From positions 1 through 8,175 of the forward strand of contig DYAA01000220.1 of the NCBI GenBank assembly GCA_019419405.1: a DNA stretch of 8,175 nt, in the 5' to 3' direction. Shown here in pieces: positions 1 through 6,197 of this stretch. This stretch comes from Collinsella sp. GTDB taxonomy: Bacteria > Actinomycetota > Coriobacteriia > Coriobacteriales > Coriobacteriaceae. A program made the position numbers and the translations under genes. How positions within the stretch are numbered: position 1 is the stretch's first letter; each line of letters starts with the position of its first letter. The notes below the pieces were generated by a model. That model was not told the origin of the DNA. It ran no database searches and saw only the letters and a list, made by a program, of their open reading frames with translations.

Positions 1-404
1 CCGCCGCAAATCGACGAGCCCACACCCACAAGCGTCGCGATCTTGCTCGGCACGTTCATAACGCGGCAGAGCACAAAGGCGATGACAAGCGAGGTCGAGA
101 TTGTCGCCACGATAATCGGTAGCGACTGGGCGCCCTTGGACAGAATCTGGGAGAGGTTCATGCCAAAGCCAAGCAGGATAACCGCGTACTGCAAGACTTT
201 TTTAGACGTATAGGTGACACCGACGGCGAGCTGTTCGCGGCGATTCTTGGGAAAGACGAGCGCCAGAACCATGCCGAAGAGGATGGCGAATACCGGCCCA
301 CCGACCACCTCAATCTGTTTGCCGAGCAGCGTTGCGGGGATAGCGATGATCAGGCAGAACAAGACACCCTTCCAGCGCTCGCGTACGATATTCGCCAGTT
401 GCAT
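1..404 (-). CDS. YeiH/UPF0324-family membrane protein (putative sulfate exporter family), C-terminus outside window
   Basis: This is a minus-strand reading frame starting at the ATG at 404-402 and still open at the left edge, giving about 134 residues. The start is supported by AAGGA seven bases upstream. The visible part is hydrophobic, with likely membrane segments near residues 12-28, 36-51, 69-86 and 94-113. GGPVFAILFGMVLAL, SKKVLQYAVILLGFGMNL and the edge motif VGVGSSICGG match the conserved blocks of the YeiH/UPF0324 (Cons_hypoth698) family, where GxSICGxSAI is a hallmark. Family members have about ten membrane helices and roughly 320-350 residues, so about 60% of the protein lies to the left of the window. 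The family is called putative sulfate exporter, but its substrate is poorly established. It is divergent from a GntR/FCD regulator, which may control it. The family call is firm; the transported substrate is not. Confidence 0.85.
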   Translation of the reverse strand, partial: MQLANIVRERWKGVLFCLIIAIPATLLGKQIEVVGGPVFAILFGMVLALVFPKNRREQLAVGVTYTSKKVLQYAVILLGFGMNLSQILSKGAQSLPIIVATISTSLVIAFVLCRVMNVPSKIATLVGVGSSICG

Positions 405-567
405 ATGGGATTCCTTCTTTCTCTTTCACGTTTGCGACGGCTTATGATACGGCAACATTGAGCGCAGCCTTGCGTAAACAAAGACTAAGATGCCGCAATA
501 GTTCTTGGGCAACAGCCGAATTACCCACCGCGGAAAGCTGATTCGCGGCATAATTAACAACTGACAT

Positions 568-1299
568 ATGAGTTTGATAGAACAGTTGCGAGGCGCTATG
601 GAAGAATCGATGCACGTCGGCGAGCAGGAAACGAGCCTACAGGACCAGTCCTACCACACCATTCGACGCAAAATCGTCTACCTGGACTACAAGCCGGGCG
701 AAAAGCTGGGCGTCAAGCAACTTTGCGACGACCTGGATATGGGGCGCACGCCCGTGCGCGAGGCTTTGGTTCGCTTGGCGCAGGAAGGCCTGGTGCGCAC
801 CGTGCCCCAGAGCGGCACCTACGTCTCACCCATCAACCTCACCCTTGCCGAGAGTGCCTGCTACATCCGCGAACATCTGGAAAAGCAGGTGATTGTGGAG
901 TGCTGTGCGCGAGCCACGTCGGCCGGCATCGAGCAGCTCGACCGCGCCATCGTGCTGCAGGAAAAAGCCATGGCCGAAGAGGATCGCATCGGCTTCTTTT
1001 TGAGCGACAACCTCATGCATCACATGATTTTTAGCATCGCATGTCGCAGCACCGTTTGGTCGTGGCTCGAAGAGACCAATGCCGACCTGGAGCGCTTCCG
1101 CTGGCTGCGCGCCGCCACGCAGGTTCTCGACAATCGGGACATCGTGAACGAGCACAAGCAGATTCGCCGCGCTATCGCCGGTCGCGACCCCATCGAAGCG
1201 AGCTTTTTGGTCAGCAAGCACCTGCACATGATGTTCCGCAACCAAACCGAAGTTCTGGACCAATTCCCCGAGTACTTCGAGACCAGCAAGCTTCGCTAA
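568..1299 (+). CDS. GntR-family transcriptional regulator, FCD subfamily
   Basis: This 243-residue protein has an N-terminal winged helix-turn-helix at about residues 27-88. GEKLGVKQLCDDLDMGRTPV, followed by REALVRLAQEGLV, is the classic GntR DNA-binding signature, and PQSGTYVSP forms the wing. The C-terminal all-helical FCD ligand domain (about 95-235) keeps the usual metal-binding set: D147 and H151 (DNLMH), H196 (NEHKQ) and H218 (SKHLH). FCD regulators usually sense small carboxylates or sugar acids and often repress a neighbouring gene. The divergent membrane-protein gene is the obvious candidate target. The start is uncertain: the ATG at 568 has no visible Shine-Dalgarno, the ATG at 598 has GCGAGG close by, and the ATG at 610 has GGAAGA. 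All three leave the DNA-binding domain intact. A CATAAT -10-like box at 549-554 would make the transcript nearly leaderless for the 568 start. The stop codon overlaps a dispersed repeat. Confidence 0.9.
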   Translation: MSLIEQLRGAMEESMHVGEQETSLQDQSYHTIRRKIVYLDYKPGEKLGVKQLCDDLDMGRTPVREALVRLAQEGLVRTVPQSGTYVSPINLTLAESACYIREHLEKQVIVECCARATSAGIEQLDRAIVLQEKAMAEEDRIGFFLSDNLMHHMIFSIACRSTVWSWLEETNADLERFRWLRAATQVLDNRDIVNEHKQIRRAIAGRDPIEASFLVSKHLHMMFRNQTEVLDQFPEYFETSKLR

Positions 1300-1348
1300 C
1301 CTGCCAAAAAGGGACAGGTTTATTTTGGCAGGTTTTATCTGGGCAAAT
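1297..1348 (+). repeat. Dispersed REP-like palindrome, copy A
   Basis: This is the first of three copies of a ~52-bp element in the window. Its 12-bp perfect inverted arms are AACCTGCCAAAA (1298-1309) and TTTTGGCAGGTT (1323-1334), around a 13-nt loop AGGGACAGGTTTA. A TATCTGGGCAAAT tail (1336-1348) is shared with the other copies. Copy C (8032-8083) differs at only two positions over 52 bases. The stem followed by TTTTAT (1333-1338) could work as an intrinsic terminator for the GntR gene. The first three bases are that gene's TAA stop codon. Confidence 0.9.
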
Positions 1349-1353
1349 GCAAC

Positions 1354-1390
1354 AAGGCCCGGCTCCGTCTTTGATGCGGAGCCGGGCCTT
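1354..1390. terminator. Hairpin between convergent GntR and glmS genes, probable bidirectional terminator
   Basis: A perfect 14-bp inverted repeat, AAGGCCCGGCTCCG (1354-1367) and CGGAGCCGGGCCTT (1377-1390), encloses a 9-nt loop. It lies 25 bases beyond the glmS stop (minus strand) and 55 beyond the GntR stop (plus strand). The T-rich sequence after the stem is weak in both directions (TTAGTTGTT on plus, TTGTTGCATTT on minus). I infer the termination role from the very stable stem and the convergent position. Confidence 0.75.
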
Positions 1391-1415
1391 AGTTGTTAGA
1401 ACGGTGGAATATTAG

Positions 1416-3263
1416 TTATTCCACGGTCACGCTCTTGGCGAGGTTTCGAGGCCGATCGACGTCGCAGCCGCGCAGGATGGCGACCTCGCGGGCGAGCAGC
1501 TGCAGCGGGACGCTCGCCGTGATGGGGCTGAACACGTCGCGGACTGCTGGCACGCGGATGATGCAGTCGGCGATCTTGTTGATCTCCTCGTCGCCCTCGG
1601 TGGCAACGACGATGACCTTGGCGCCGCGTGCCTTGCACTCCATAAGGTTCGACACGGTCTTGTCGTAGGTGGCGCTCTTGGTGGCCACGGCGATGACGGG
1701 GAAGCCCGGGTCGATCAGGGCGATGGGGCCGTGCTTCATCTCACCGGCGGCGTAGGCCTCGGCGTGCAGGTAGCTGACCTCTTTGAGCTTGAGCGCGCCC
1801 TCGTAGGAAATAGCGGCACCCATGCCGCGACCCACGAACAGTGCGGACTGCGCGTCCTTGCACAGCAGGGCGGCCTCATGCACGGCCTCGGTCTGGGTAT
1901 CCAAAATCCACTGGATCTGCTCGGCCGTATCGGAAAGCTCGCGGAACAGCATGCGCGCCTGCTTGGTGGTCAGACGGTACTTAACCTGCGCCAACAGCAA
2001 AGCCAGCAGCGTCAGGCTCACGACCTGGCCGATGAAGCTCTTGGTCGAGGCGACCGCGATCTCCTTGTTGGCCTTGGTGTAGATGACGCCGTCGCTCTCA
2101 CGCGCCACGGGGCTGCCCACCACGTTGGTGATGCCGAAGACCTTGGCACCCTTGATGCGCGCGTCGCGAATGGCGGCAAGGGTATCGGCCGTCTCGCCCG
2201 ACTGGGACACGGCAACGACAAGCGTCGTCGGCGTGATGATGGGATTGCGATAACGGAACTCGCTGGCCGCCTCGACCTCGGTAGGAATACGAGCCCAGCC
2301 CTCAATGAGATTCTTAGCAATGAGGCCGGCGTGATAGCTGGTGCCGCAAGCGATCACGTAGACGCGGTCGATGTCGTTGAGCTCCTCGAGCGAAAGGCCA
2401 AGCTCGTCGATGTCGAGCTCGCCGGCCGGCGTCATACGACCGACCAGCGTGTCGCGCACGACGCGCGGCTGCTCGTGGATTTCCTTGAGCATAAAGTCGG
2501 GATAACCGCCCTTTTCGGCCATGTCAAGGTCCCAGTCGATGTGGGTGACCTTGGGCTCGATAACGTTGCCGGCCTCGTCGGTGTACTCGACGCCTGCGGG
2601 CGTGAGTTTGGCAAACTGACCGTCCTCGAGCACCACGACATCGCGGGTGGCGTCGATGAGCGCGATGACGTCGGAGGCGACATAGGCGCCGGTCTCGCCC
2701 GCGCCGACCACGATCGGGGAATCCTTGCGGGCCACGGCGATCACGCCGGGCTCGTCAGCGCACACGGCGGCCAGACCATAGGCACCGACCACGTGGGTGC
2801 ACGCCTCGCGCACAGAGGCCATCAGGTCGTGCGTCTCGGCATAAGCCTCTTCGATCAGATGCGCGAAGACCTCGGTATCGGTCTCGCTCTTAAAGTGATG
2901 GCCGCGGCCCTCCAGCTCCTCGCGCAGCTCGGCGAAGTTCTCGATGATGCCGTTGTGGACGATGGCGATGCGACCGTCGCAGCTGGTGTGGGGATGGGCG
3001 TTAACGACGGAGGGCTTGCCGTGGGTGGCCCAACGGGTGTGACCGATACCGCAGGTAGCGTCGCTGTCGATGTTGGAAAGCTCGCTCTCCAGGCCCGCGA
3101 CCTTGCCCACGCGGCGGATGACGTCGAGGTGCGCCGCGGCACCCTCGCCCACCTCGAGCGCAACGCCCGAGGAGTCATAGCCGCGATACTCCATACGCTT
3201 GAGGCCCGTGACCAGGATGTTCTTTGCAATATCAGAGCCGGTGTAGCCGACGATTCCGCACAT
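1416..3263 (-). CDS. glmS: Glutamine--fructose-6-phosphate aminotransferase (isomerizing), GlmS
   Basis: The encoded enzyme converts fructose-6-phosphate and glutamine to glucosamine-6-phosphate and glutamate, the first committed step to UDP-GlcNAc for peptidoglycan. It is a cytoplasmic protein of 615 residues, close to the usual ~609. The N-terminal class II glutaminase domain starts MCGIVGYTG, with Cys2 as the nucleophile after Met removal, and carries HTRWATHG (75-82) and HNGIIENF (103-110). Two SIS sugar-isomerase domains follow. The first has CGTSYHAG (306-313), SQSGETAD (353-360) and STKSF (406-410). The second has GRG (478-480), KLKEVSYLHAEAY (492-504) and HGP (511-513). The C-terminus DRPRNLAKSVTVE (603-615) is the canonical end carrying the catalytic lysine (K610). 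The start is supported by AAGGGA eight bases upstream. The gene stands alone, divergent from a LacI-type regulator. No frame disruption is seen, and no glmS ribozyme-like leader is recognisable in the short upstream region. Confidence 0.98.
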   Translation of the reverse strand: MCGIVGYTGSDIAKNILVTGLKRMEYRGYDSSGVALEVGEGAAAHLDVIRRVGKVAGLESELSNIDSDATCGIGHTRWATHGKPSVVNAHPHTSCDGRIAIVHNGIIENFAELREELEGRGHHFKSETDTEVFAHLIEEAYAETHDLMASVREACTHVVGAYGLAAVCADEPGVIAVARKDSPIVVGAGETGAYVASDVIALIDATRDVVVLEDGQFAKLTPAGVEYTDEAGNVIEPKVTHIDWDLDMAEKGGYPDFMLKEIHEQPRVVRDTLVGRMTPAGELDIDELGLSLEELNDIDRVYVIACGTSYHAGLIAKNLIEGWARIPTEVEAASEFRYRNPIITPTTLVVAVSQSGETADTLAAIRDARIKGAKVFGITNVVGSPVARESDGVIYTKANKEIAVASTKSFIGQVVSLTLLALLLAQVKYRLTTKQARMLFRELSDTAEQIQWILDTQTEAVHEAALLCKDAQSALFVGRGMGAAISYEGALKLKEVSYLHAEAYAAGEMKHGPIALIDPGFPVIAVATKSATYDKTVSNLMECKARGAKVIVVATEGDEEINKIADCIIRVPAVRDVFSPITASVPLQLLAREVAILRGCDVDRPRNLAKSVTVE

Positions 3264-3322
3264 AGGATAAATCCCTTCGTTCGCGTGACTGCAAGACGTC
3301 CACGCACAGGGGGCGCTGAGAC

Positions 3323-3352
3323 GTATAACGTTCGAGTATTGTACTCACGCAA
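3323..3352 (-). promoter_or_regulatory. Possible glmS promoter
   Basis: On the minus strand, TTGCGT (3352-3347) and TTATAC (3328-3323) are separated by 18 bases, about 60 bases upstream of the glmS start. Both boxes are partial matches to the -35/-10 consensus. A short palindrome, GAGTATTGTACTC (3334-3346), fills most of the spacer, where a repressor could act. A TACAAT within that palindrome, read on the minus strand, is an alternative -10, so the exact promoter is uncertain. Confidence 0.35.
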
Positions 3353-3364
3353 GCGCAAGCTGAT

Positions 3365-3397
3365 ATACCAGAAGTGGTATCTCAACTTAGATACCAC
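3365..3397. promoter_or_regulatory. Operator-like cluster of TGGTAT/ATACCA half sites upstream of glmS
   Basis: Three alternating half sites are visible. ATACCA (3365-3370) and TGGTAT (3375-3380) form a dyad with a 4-base gap. GTGGTATC (3374-3381) and GATACCAC (3390-3397) form a perfect 8-bp-arm dyad with an 8-base gap. TGGT/ACCA half sites are typical of GntR-family operators, including the GlcNAc-responsive NagR/DasR type. The cluster lies between divergent glmS and the LacI-type gene, upstream of the likely glmS -35. The regulator is unknown, so this is a candidate site only. Confidence 0.45.
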
Positions 3398-3425
3398 CCG
3401 ATGCACACACGTCCAGCCGGTCCAA

Positions 3426-3460
3426 ACCACCACAAAGGTGCCTGTCCCCTTTGTGGTGGT
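3426..3460. repeat. REP-like palindrome of a second type with GGGGACAGG core
   Basis: Perfect 13-bp inverted arms, ACCACCACAAAGG (3426-3438) and CCTTTGTGGTGGT (3448-3460), enclose a 9-nt loop. Read on the minus strand, the arm junction and loop give GGGGACAGGCACC, which shares GGGACAGG with the loop of the other dispersed repeat although the arms differ. It lies 15 bases from copy B, in the same orientation. Only one copy of this exact type is present in the window. Confidence 0.8.
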
Positions 3461-3475
3461 CGCGCTGGCAACGGC

Positions 3476-3527
3476 GTTTCCCCAGATAAACCTGCCAAAA
3501 TAAACCTGTCACTTTTTGGTTGGTTTA
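3476..3527 (-). repeat. Dispersed REP-like palindrome, copy B (inverted, more diverged)
   Basis: This is the reverse complement of the element at 1297-1348 and 8032-8083. Arms on the plus strand are AACCTGCCAAAA (3489-3500) and TTTTGGTTGGTT (3514-3525), with two mismatches. The loop read on the minus strand, AGTGACAGGTTTA, differs from copies A and C by one base. The TATCTGGGGAAA tail is present, one T is missing before it, and one extra A is present near the other end. The element also begins with TAA here (minus strand, 3527-3525) although no gene ends there. It stops a few bases before the -10 region of the LacI-type gene. Confidence 0.85.
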
Positions 3528-3530
3528 GGA

Positions 3531-3539
3531 TGCTACAAT
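3531..3539 (+). promoter_or_regulatory. Extended -10 promoter of the LacI-type regulator gene
   Basis: TGCTACAAT contains the TGn extension followed by TACAAT, a 5/6 match to the -10 consensus, and no good -35 is visible at the right distance. Transcription would begin near 3546, giving a leader of about 29 bases. The sequence where a -35 box would sit (about 3511-3516) belongs to repeat copy B. Confidence 0.55.
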
Positions 3540-3562
3540 CTGGCTTGTACTTGAAACGCATC

Positions 3563-3569
3563 AAAGGGG
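3563..3569 (+). promoter_or_regulatory. Ribosome binding site that fixes the LacI-type gene start
   Basis: AAAGGGG lies five bases before the ATG at 3575. The frame stays open upstream to an ATG at 3374, but that extension reads through both palindromic repeats and lies upstream of the likely promoter. Start 3575 also places the helix-turn-helix at the very N-terminus, as in all LacI-family proteins. Confidence 0.8.
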
Positions 3570-3574
3570 CCGCT

Positions 3575-4708
3575 ATGGCAAAGGTAAAAATCAGCGACGT
3601 CGCGCGCGAGGCCGGGGTTTCGTTGGGCACGGTTTCCAACGCGCTCAACCACCCCGAAAAGCTGCGCCCCGAGACCCTCAAGCTCATCAACGAGACCATC
3701 AATCGCTTGGGCTACCTGCCCAACCAAAGCGCCCGTCAGCTCGCGGGCGGCGCCACCAAGTCCTTTGGTCTGGTCCTCCCCCGCCTCGACCACGGCTTCT
3801 CGCTCCAAATTGCCAGCGGCGCCCATAATGAGGCCCGCAAGCACGGTTACGACCTGCTCATCGCCAACGCCGATAACGACGACATTCTCGAGGATCATTA
3901 CCTGCGCTACTTTATGGGCACGCAGATGTCCGGCGTCATGGTTCAGCCCATGGCGTCCCCCGATTGGCACCCCGCTATGACCAAAATGCCCGTCCCCATC
4001 GTCCATCTGGACGTCCATTGTTCAGAACCCGGTTACTACGTGGCCGCCGACAACGAGGCACAGGGGCGCATTATCGCCGAGCTCGCCATCGCCCGCGGCG
4101 CACGTCATATCACCGTTGTGGGTAGAGCGGCATTTATGCAGCTCACGCTGCGCGTTCTTGGCATTCACAAGGCCCTTGCCCTGCATCCCGATATCAAAAT
4201 TGAGGTCATCGACGCCGGAGAGTGGAATACCGCAGCCGACGGCTACAGCATCGGTACCCAGATTGCCGAGCGCCCTGCTGACGTGCGCCCCGATTTTGTC
4301 ATCGGTCTGACCGACGTATTGGCCTCGGGCGTTATCTCGGCGCTGATCGACAAGGGCATTTCCGTCCCCGGCCAGATTCTTGTTGCCGGCTGCGATGGCA
4401 ACCCGCTTGCCTGGAGCGGATCGGTCCCCCTCACCACGGTAGCACCACCGGGCTACGAGATCGGCCGCAAGGGCGTGCAGCTGCTCATGGAACAAATCGA
4501 GGATAAACCTGCCGCCAAGACCAAACGAGTCCGCATCGGCTCCGCCGCGCGTACCGTCACCACGGTCACGGCCAGCGAGGACATTAACCGTCAGGAGCTC
4601 GTGCGTCCCTTCTTGCTCGAGCGTGTAAGCACCCAAAAGGCCGAGCAGCGCCCGACGGGCCAACCCATGGTCCCGACAACCGACATCAACCTGGGCGCCT
4701 ACTTGTAA
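3575..4708 (+). CDS. LacI-family transcriptional regulator
   Basis: From the ATG at 3575 this is a 377-residue regulator. The N-terminal helix-turn-helix KISDVAREAGVSLGTVSNAL (residues 5-24) and hinge helix LGYLPNQSARQLAGG (45-59) are the standard LacI DNA-binding unit. A periplasmic-binding-protein-like effector domain follows at about 63-350. It includes GLVLPRLDHGFS near 65-76, VAADNEAQGR (156-165), the conserved GCDGNPLAW (272-280) in the place of the usual GxDDxPLA, and LTTVAPPGYEIGRKGVQLL (286-304). Such proteins usually bind a sugar or nucleoside and repress a catabolic operon. No sugar-uptake or catabolic gene lies next to it here, so its targets are elsewhere or it acts on divergent glmS. 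A ~25-residue tail after the normal family end (from about 353) has no recognisable domain. The effector cannot be told from the sequence. Confidence 0.93.
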   Translation: MAKVKISDVAREAGVSLGTVSNALNHPEKLRPETLKLINETINRLGYLPNQSARQLAGGATKSFGLVLPRLDHGFSLQIASGAHNEARKHGYDLLIANADNDDILEDHYLRYFMGTQMSGVMVQPMASPDWHPAMTKMPVPIVHLDVHCSEPGYYVAADNEAQGRIIAELAIARGARHITVVGRAAFMQLTLRVLGIHKALALHPDIKIEVIDAGEWNTAADGYSIGTQIAERPADVRPDFVIGLTDVLASGVISALIDKGISVPGQILVAGCDGNPLAWSGSVPLTTVAPPGYEIGRKGVQLLMEQIEDKPAAKTKRVRIGSAARTVTTVTASEDINRQELVRPFLLERVSTQKAEQRPTGQPMVPTTDINLGAYL

Positions 4709-4709
4709 C

Positions 4710-4751
4710 AAAAAACGCCGCAACGGAAACAGGCCCGCTGCGGCGTTTTTT
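4710..4751 (+). terminator. Intrinsic terminator of the LacI-type gene
   Basis: AAAAAACGCCGCA (4710-4722) pairs perfectly with TGCGGCGTTTTTT (4739-4751), around a 16-nt loop. The run of six T residues at the stem end and the position two bases after the stop codon are textbook. The A-run on the left makes it potentially active from the other strand too. Confidence 0.92.
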
Positions 4752-4802
4752 ACTGGCCCCATGTGCCCTCCCCGTTTAGCCGGACCTGCGGCTACGAATA
4801 TT

Positions 4803-4859
4803 TATGGAATGTAATCCATTTTTCATTAGCTTTTTTGTTAAAGTAGACTCAATTCCATA
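4803..4859. promoter_or_regulatory. ATGGA/TCCAT half-site cluster in the AT-rich leader of the ATPase gene
   Basis: ATGGA (4804-4808) and TCCAT (4815-4819) form a dyad with a 6-base gap. TATGGAAT (4803-4810) is also repeated inverted as ATTCCATA (4852-4859). The last site overlaps the putative promoter spacer, a possible repressor arrangement. In AT-rich sequence such short dyads can occur by chance. Confidence 0.3.
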
Positions 4860-4863
4860 TTTT
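4835..4863 (+). promoter_or_regulatory. Possible promoter of the ATPase gene
   Basis: TTGTTA (4835-4840) and TATTTT (4858-4863) are separated by 17 bases in the AT-rich gap before the ATPase gene. Each box matches four of six consensus bases. TATAAG at 4875-4880 is an alternative -10 without a good -35. Confidence 0.4.
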
Positions 4864-4923
4864 TAGATATTTCCTATAAGTATTGATTTTGCTCCAGTTT
4901 TTCCTCACCAAGAAAGGGGTTTC

Positions 4924-6129
4924 ATGAATCTGATTGATCGCAAACAGTACCTCGACTGGCTCATTTCGTGGAAAGACTCGCACGTCATCAAGGTCGTTTC
5001 GGGCGTGCGAAGGTCCGGCAAATCAAAGCTATTCGAAATCTACCGTAGCTATCTGCGCGATCATGGAATCACGGGCGGCCAGGTTATATCCCTCAACTTT
5101 GAAGACCTGGAGTTCGAGTCGCTTACGTCGTATAGAGCACTCTACGACTACATTTCCGCCAGACTCGTCCCCGATAAGATGAACTACGTTTTTCTGGACG
5201 AGATACAGCACGTCGAGCATTTCGAAAAAGCCGTCGACAGTCTTTTTATCAAGGACAATGTCGACCTCTACATAACCGGTTCCAACGCCTATCTGCTCTC
5301 GAGCGAGCTCGCAACTTTGCTCTCCGGCCGCTACGTAGAGCTCAAGATGCTGCCCCTATCCTTTAAGGAGTTTTGCTCGGCAAAAACCAATGACGGAAAG
5401 GCTCCCGCGCAGTTGTTTGACGAGTACGTCACCCGGGGCTCTTTTCCCTTTATCGCCGAGACGGGCATTCAGGGACCCCAGGCGCGCGATTATCTTATGA
5501 GCCTCTACGATACCATCGTCATACGCGACGTTATCGAACGCCTGAAGGTCTCGGACGTCCCGACCCTGCGCGATATCACCAAGTTCCTACTCCATAGCAT
5601 TGGAAACCGGATCTCGATTAAAAAAATCTCCGACACGCTCTCATCCAACGGCAACAAAACCGACCAGAAAACCGTAGCCAAGTACCTCAAAGGCTTAACA
5701 GACAGCCTTGTGCTGTACTTTGCTCCGCGCTATAACGTGCGTGGTCGGCAGCTTCTTTCAACAAACGGCAAATACTACGCCGTTGACCTTGGACTTAGAG
5801 GCGCTCTCGTCAAAACCCAAAGCAGCGATATCGGCCATATCCTCGAAAATGTTGTCTATCTCGAGCTCCTACGCCGCGGATACGACGTCTACGTGGGCGA
5901 TATCGACGGTGGGGAAATCGATTTTGTTGCCCTACGCTCAGACGAGACGGCCTATTTTCAGGTTTCAGCCACCACACTCGACGAAACTACCCTCAATCGA
6001 GAGTTGGCCCCCTTTAAGAAAGTCCGAGACAACTATCCCAAGACGCTTCTTACGCTCGACACGCTGTTTGCGGACGCGAACTACGAAGGAGTCCGCAAGC
6101 GCAACGTGATCGACTGGCTCCTGGAGTAA
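4924..6129 (+). CDS. ATP-binding protein of the AAA_14 / DUF4143 family
   Basis: This 401-residue cytoplasmic protein has an N-terminal P-loop ATPase and a C-terminal DUF4143 domain. Walker A is GVRRSGKS (27-34), Walker B is YVFLDEIQ (88-95), and ITGSNAYLLSSE (117-128) followed by LLSGRY fits the sensor region of this family. RGSFPFIAE (171-179) follows. Residues around 229-265 look like a winged helix. The C-terminal part has the nuclease-like fold signature typical of DUF4143: ENVVYLELLRRGYDVYV (308-324), GGEIDFVA (329-336) and YFQVS (344-348). The start is well supported by AAGAAAGGGG just upstream. The family is widespread, patchy and functionally unclear; links to toxin-like or transfer roles are not established. 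It stands alone after a terminator and an AT-rich leader, and converges with the HAD gene. The DNA is less GC-biased than its neighbours, with ATA, AGA and TTT codons, suggesting horizontal acquisition. Confidence 0.92.
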   Translation: MNLIDRKQYLDWLISWKDSHVIKVVSGVRRSGKSKLFEIYRSYLRDHGITGGQVISLNFEDLEFESLTSYRALYDYISARLVPDKMNYVFLDEIQHVEHFEKAVDSLFIKDNVDLYITGSNAYLLSSELATLLSGRYVELKMLPLSFKEFCSAKTNDGKAPAQLFDEYVTRGSFPFIAETGIQGPQARDYLMSLYDTIVIRDVIERLKVSDVPTLRDITKFLLHSIGNRISIKKISDTLSSNGNKTDQKTVAKYLKGLTDSLVLYFAPRYNVRGRQLLSTNGKYYAVDLGLRGALVKTQSSDIGHILENVVYLELLRRGYDVYVGDIDGGEIDFVALRSDETAYFQVSATTLDETTLNRELAPFKKVRDNYPKTLLTLDTLFADANYEGVRKRNVIDWLLE

Positions 6130-6197
6130 CTTGTAGCATCCAAGGCCCCTCGCCGGTCCCTTGCCAGGGTTGCAGCCTCAGTCGCTTAAAGCACAAT

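Noticed and set aside
214..447. Small plus-strand open frame over the start of the YeiH-family gene
   Set aside because: It lies antisense to a clear transporter gene and has shadow-like composition.
1731..3503. A 590-codon open frame on the plus strand opposite glmS
   Set aside because: It is an exact antisense shadow of the highly conserved glmS gene, produced by strong G/C third-position bias. Its translation is low-complexity and matches no family I know.
3374..3574. N-terminal extension of the LacI-type gene to an upstream ATG
   Set aside because: The extension reads through two palindromic repeats and the probable promoter. The ATG at 3575 has a good ribosome binding site and gives the standard family N-terminus.
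3264..3574. glmS ribozyme or other riboswitch upstream of glmS
   Set aside because: The region is filled by a short leader, operator-like dyads and repeats. I see none of the conserved glmS ribozyme core, and that class is found mainly in Firmicutes.
4502..4513. GATAAACCTGCC match to the repeat inside the LacI-type gene
   Set aside because: Only 12 bases match, there is no palindrome or GGGACAGG core, and the sequence encodes ordinary residues (EDKPAAK) of the protein. Chance is the best explanation.
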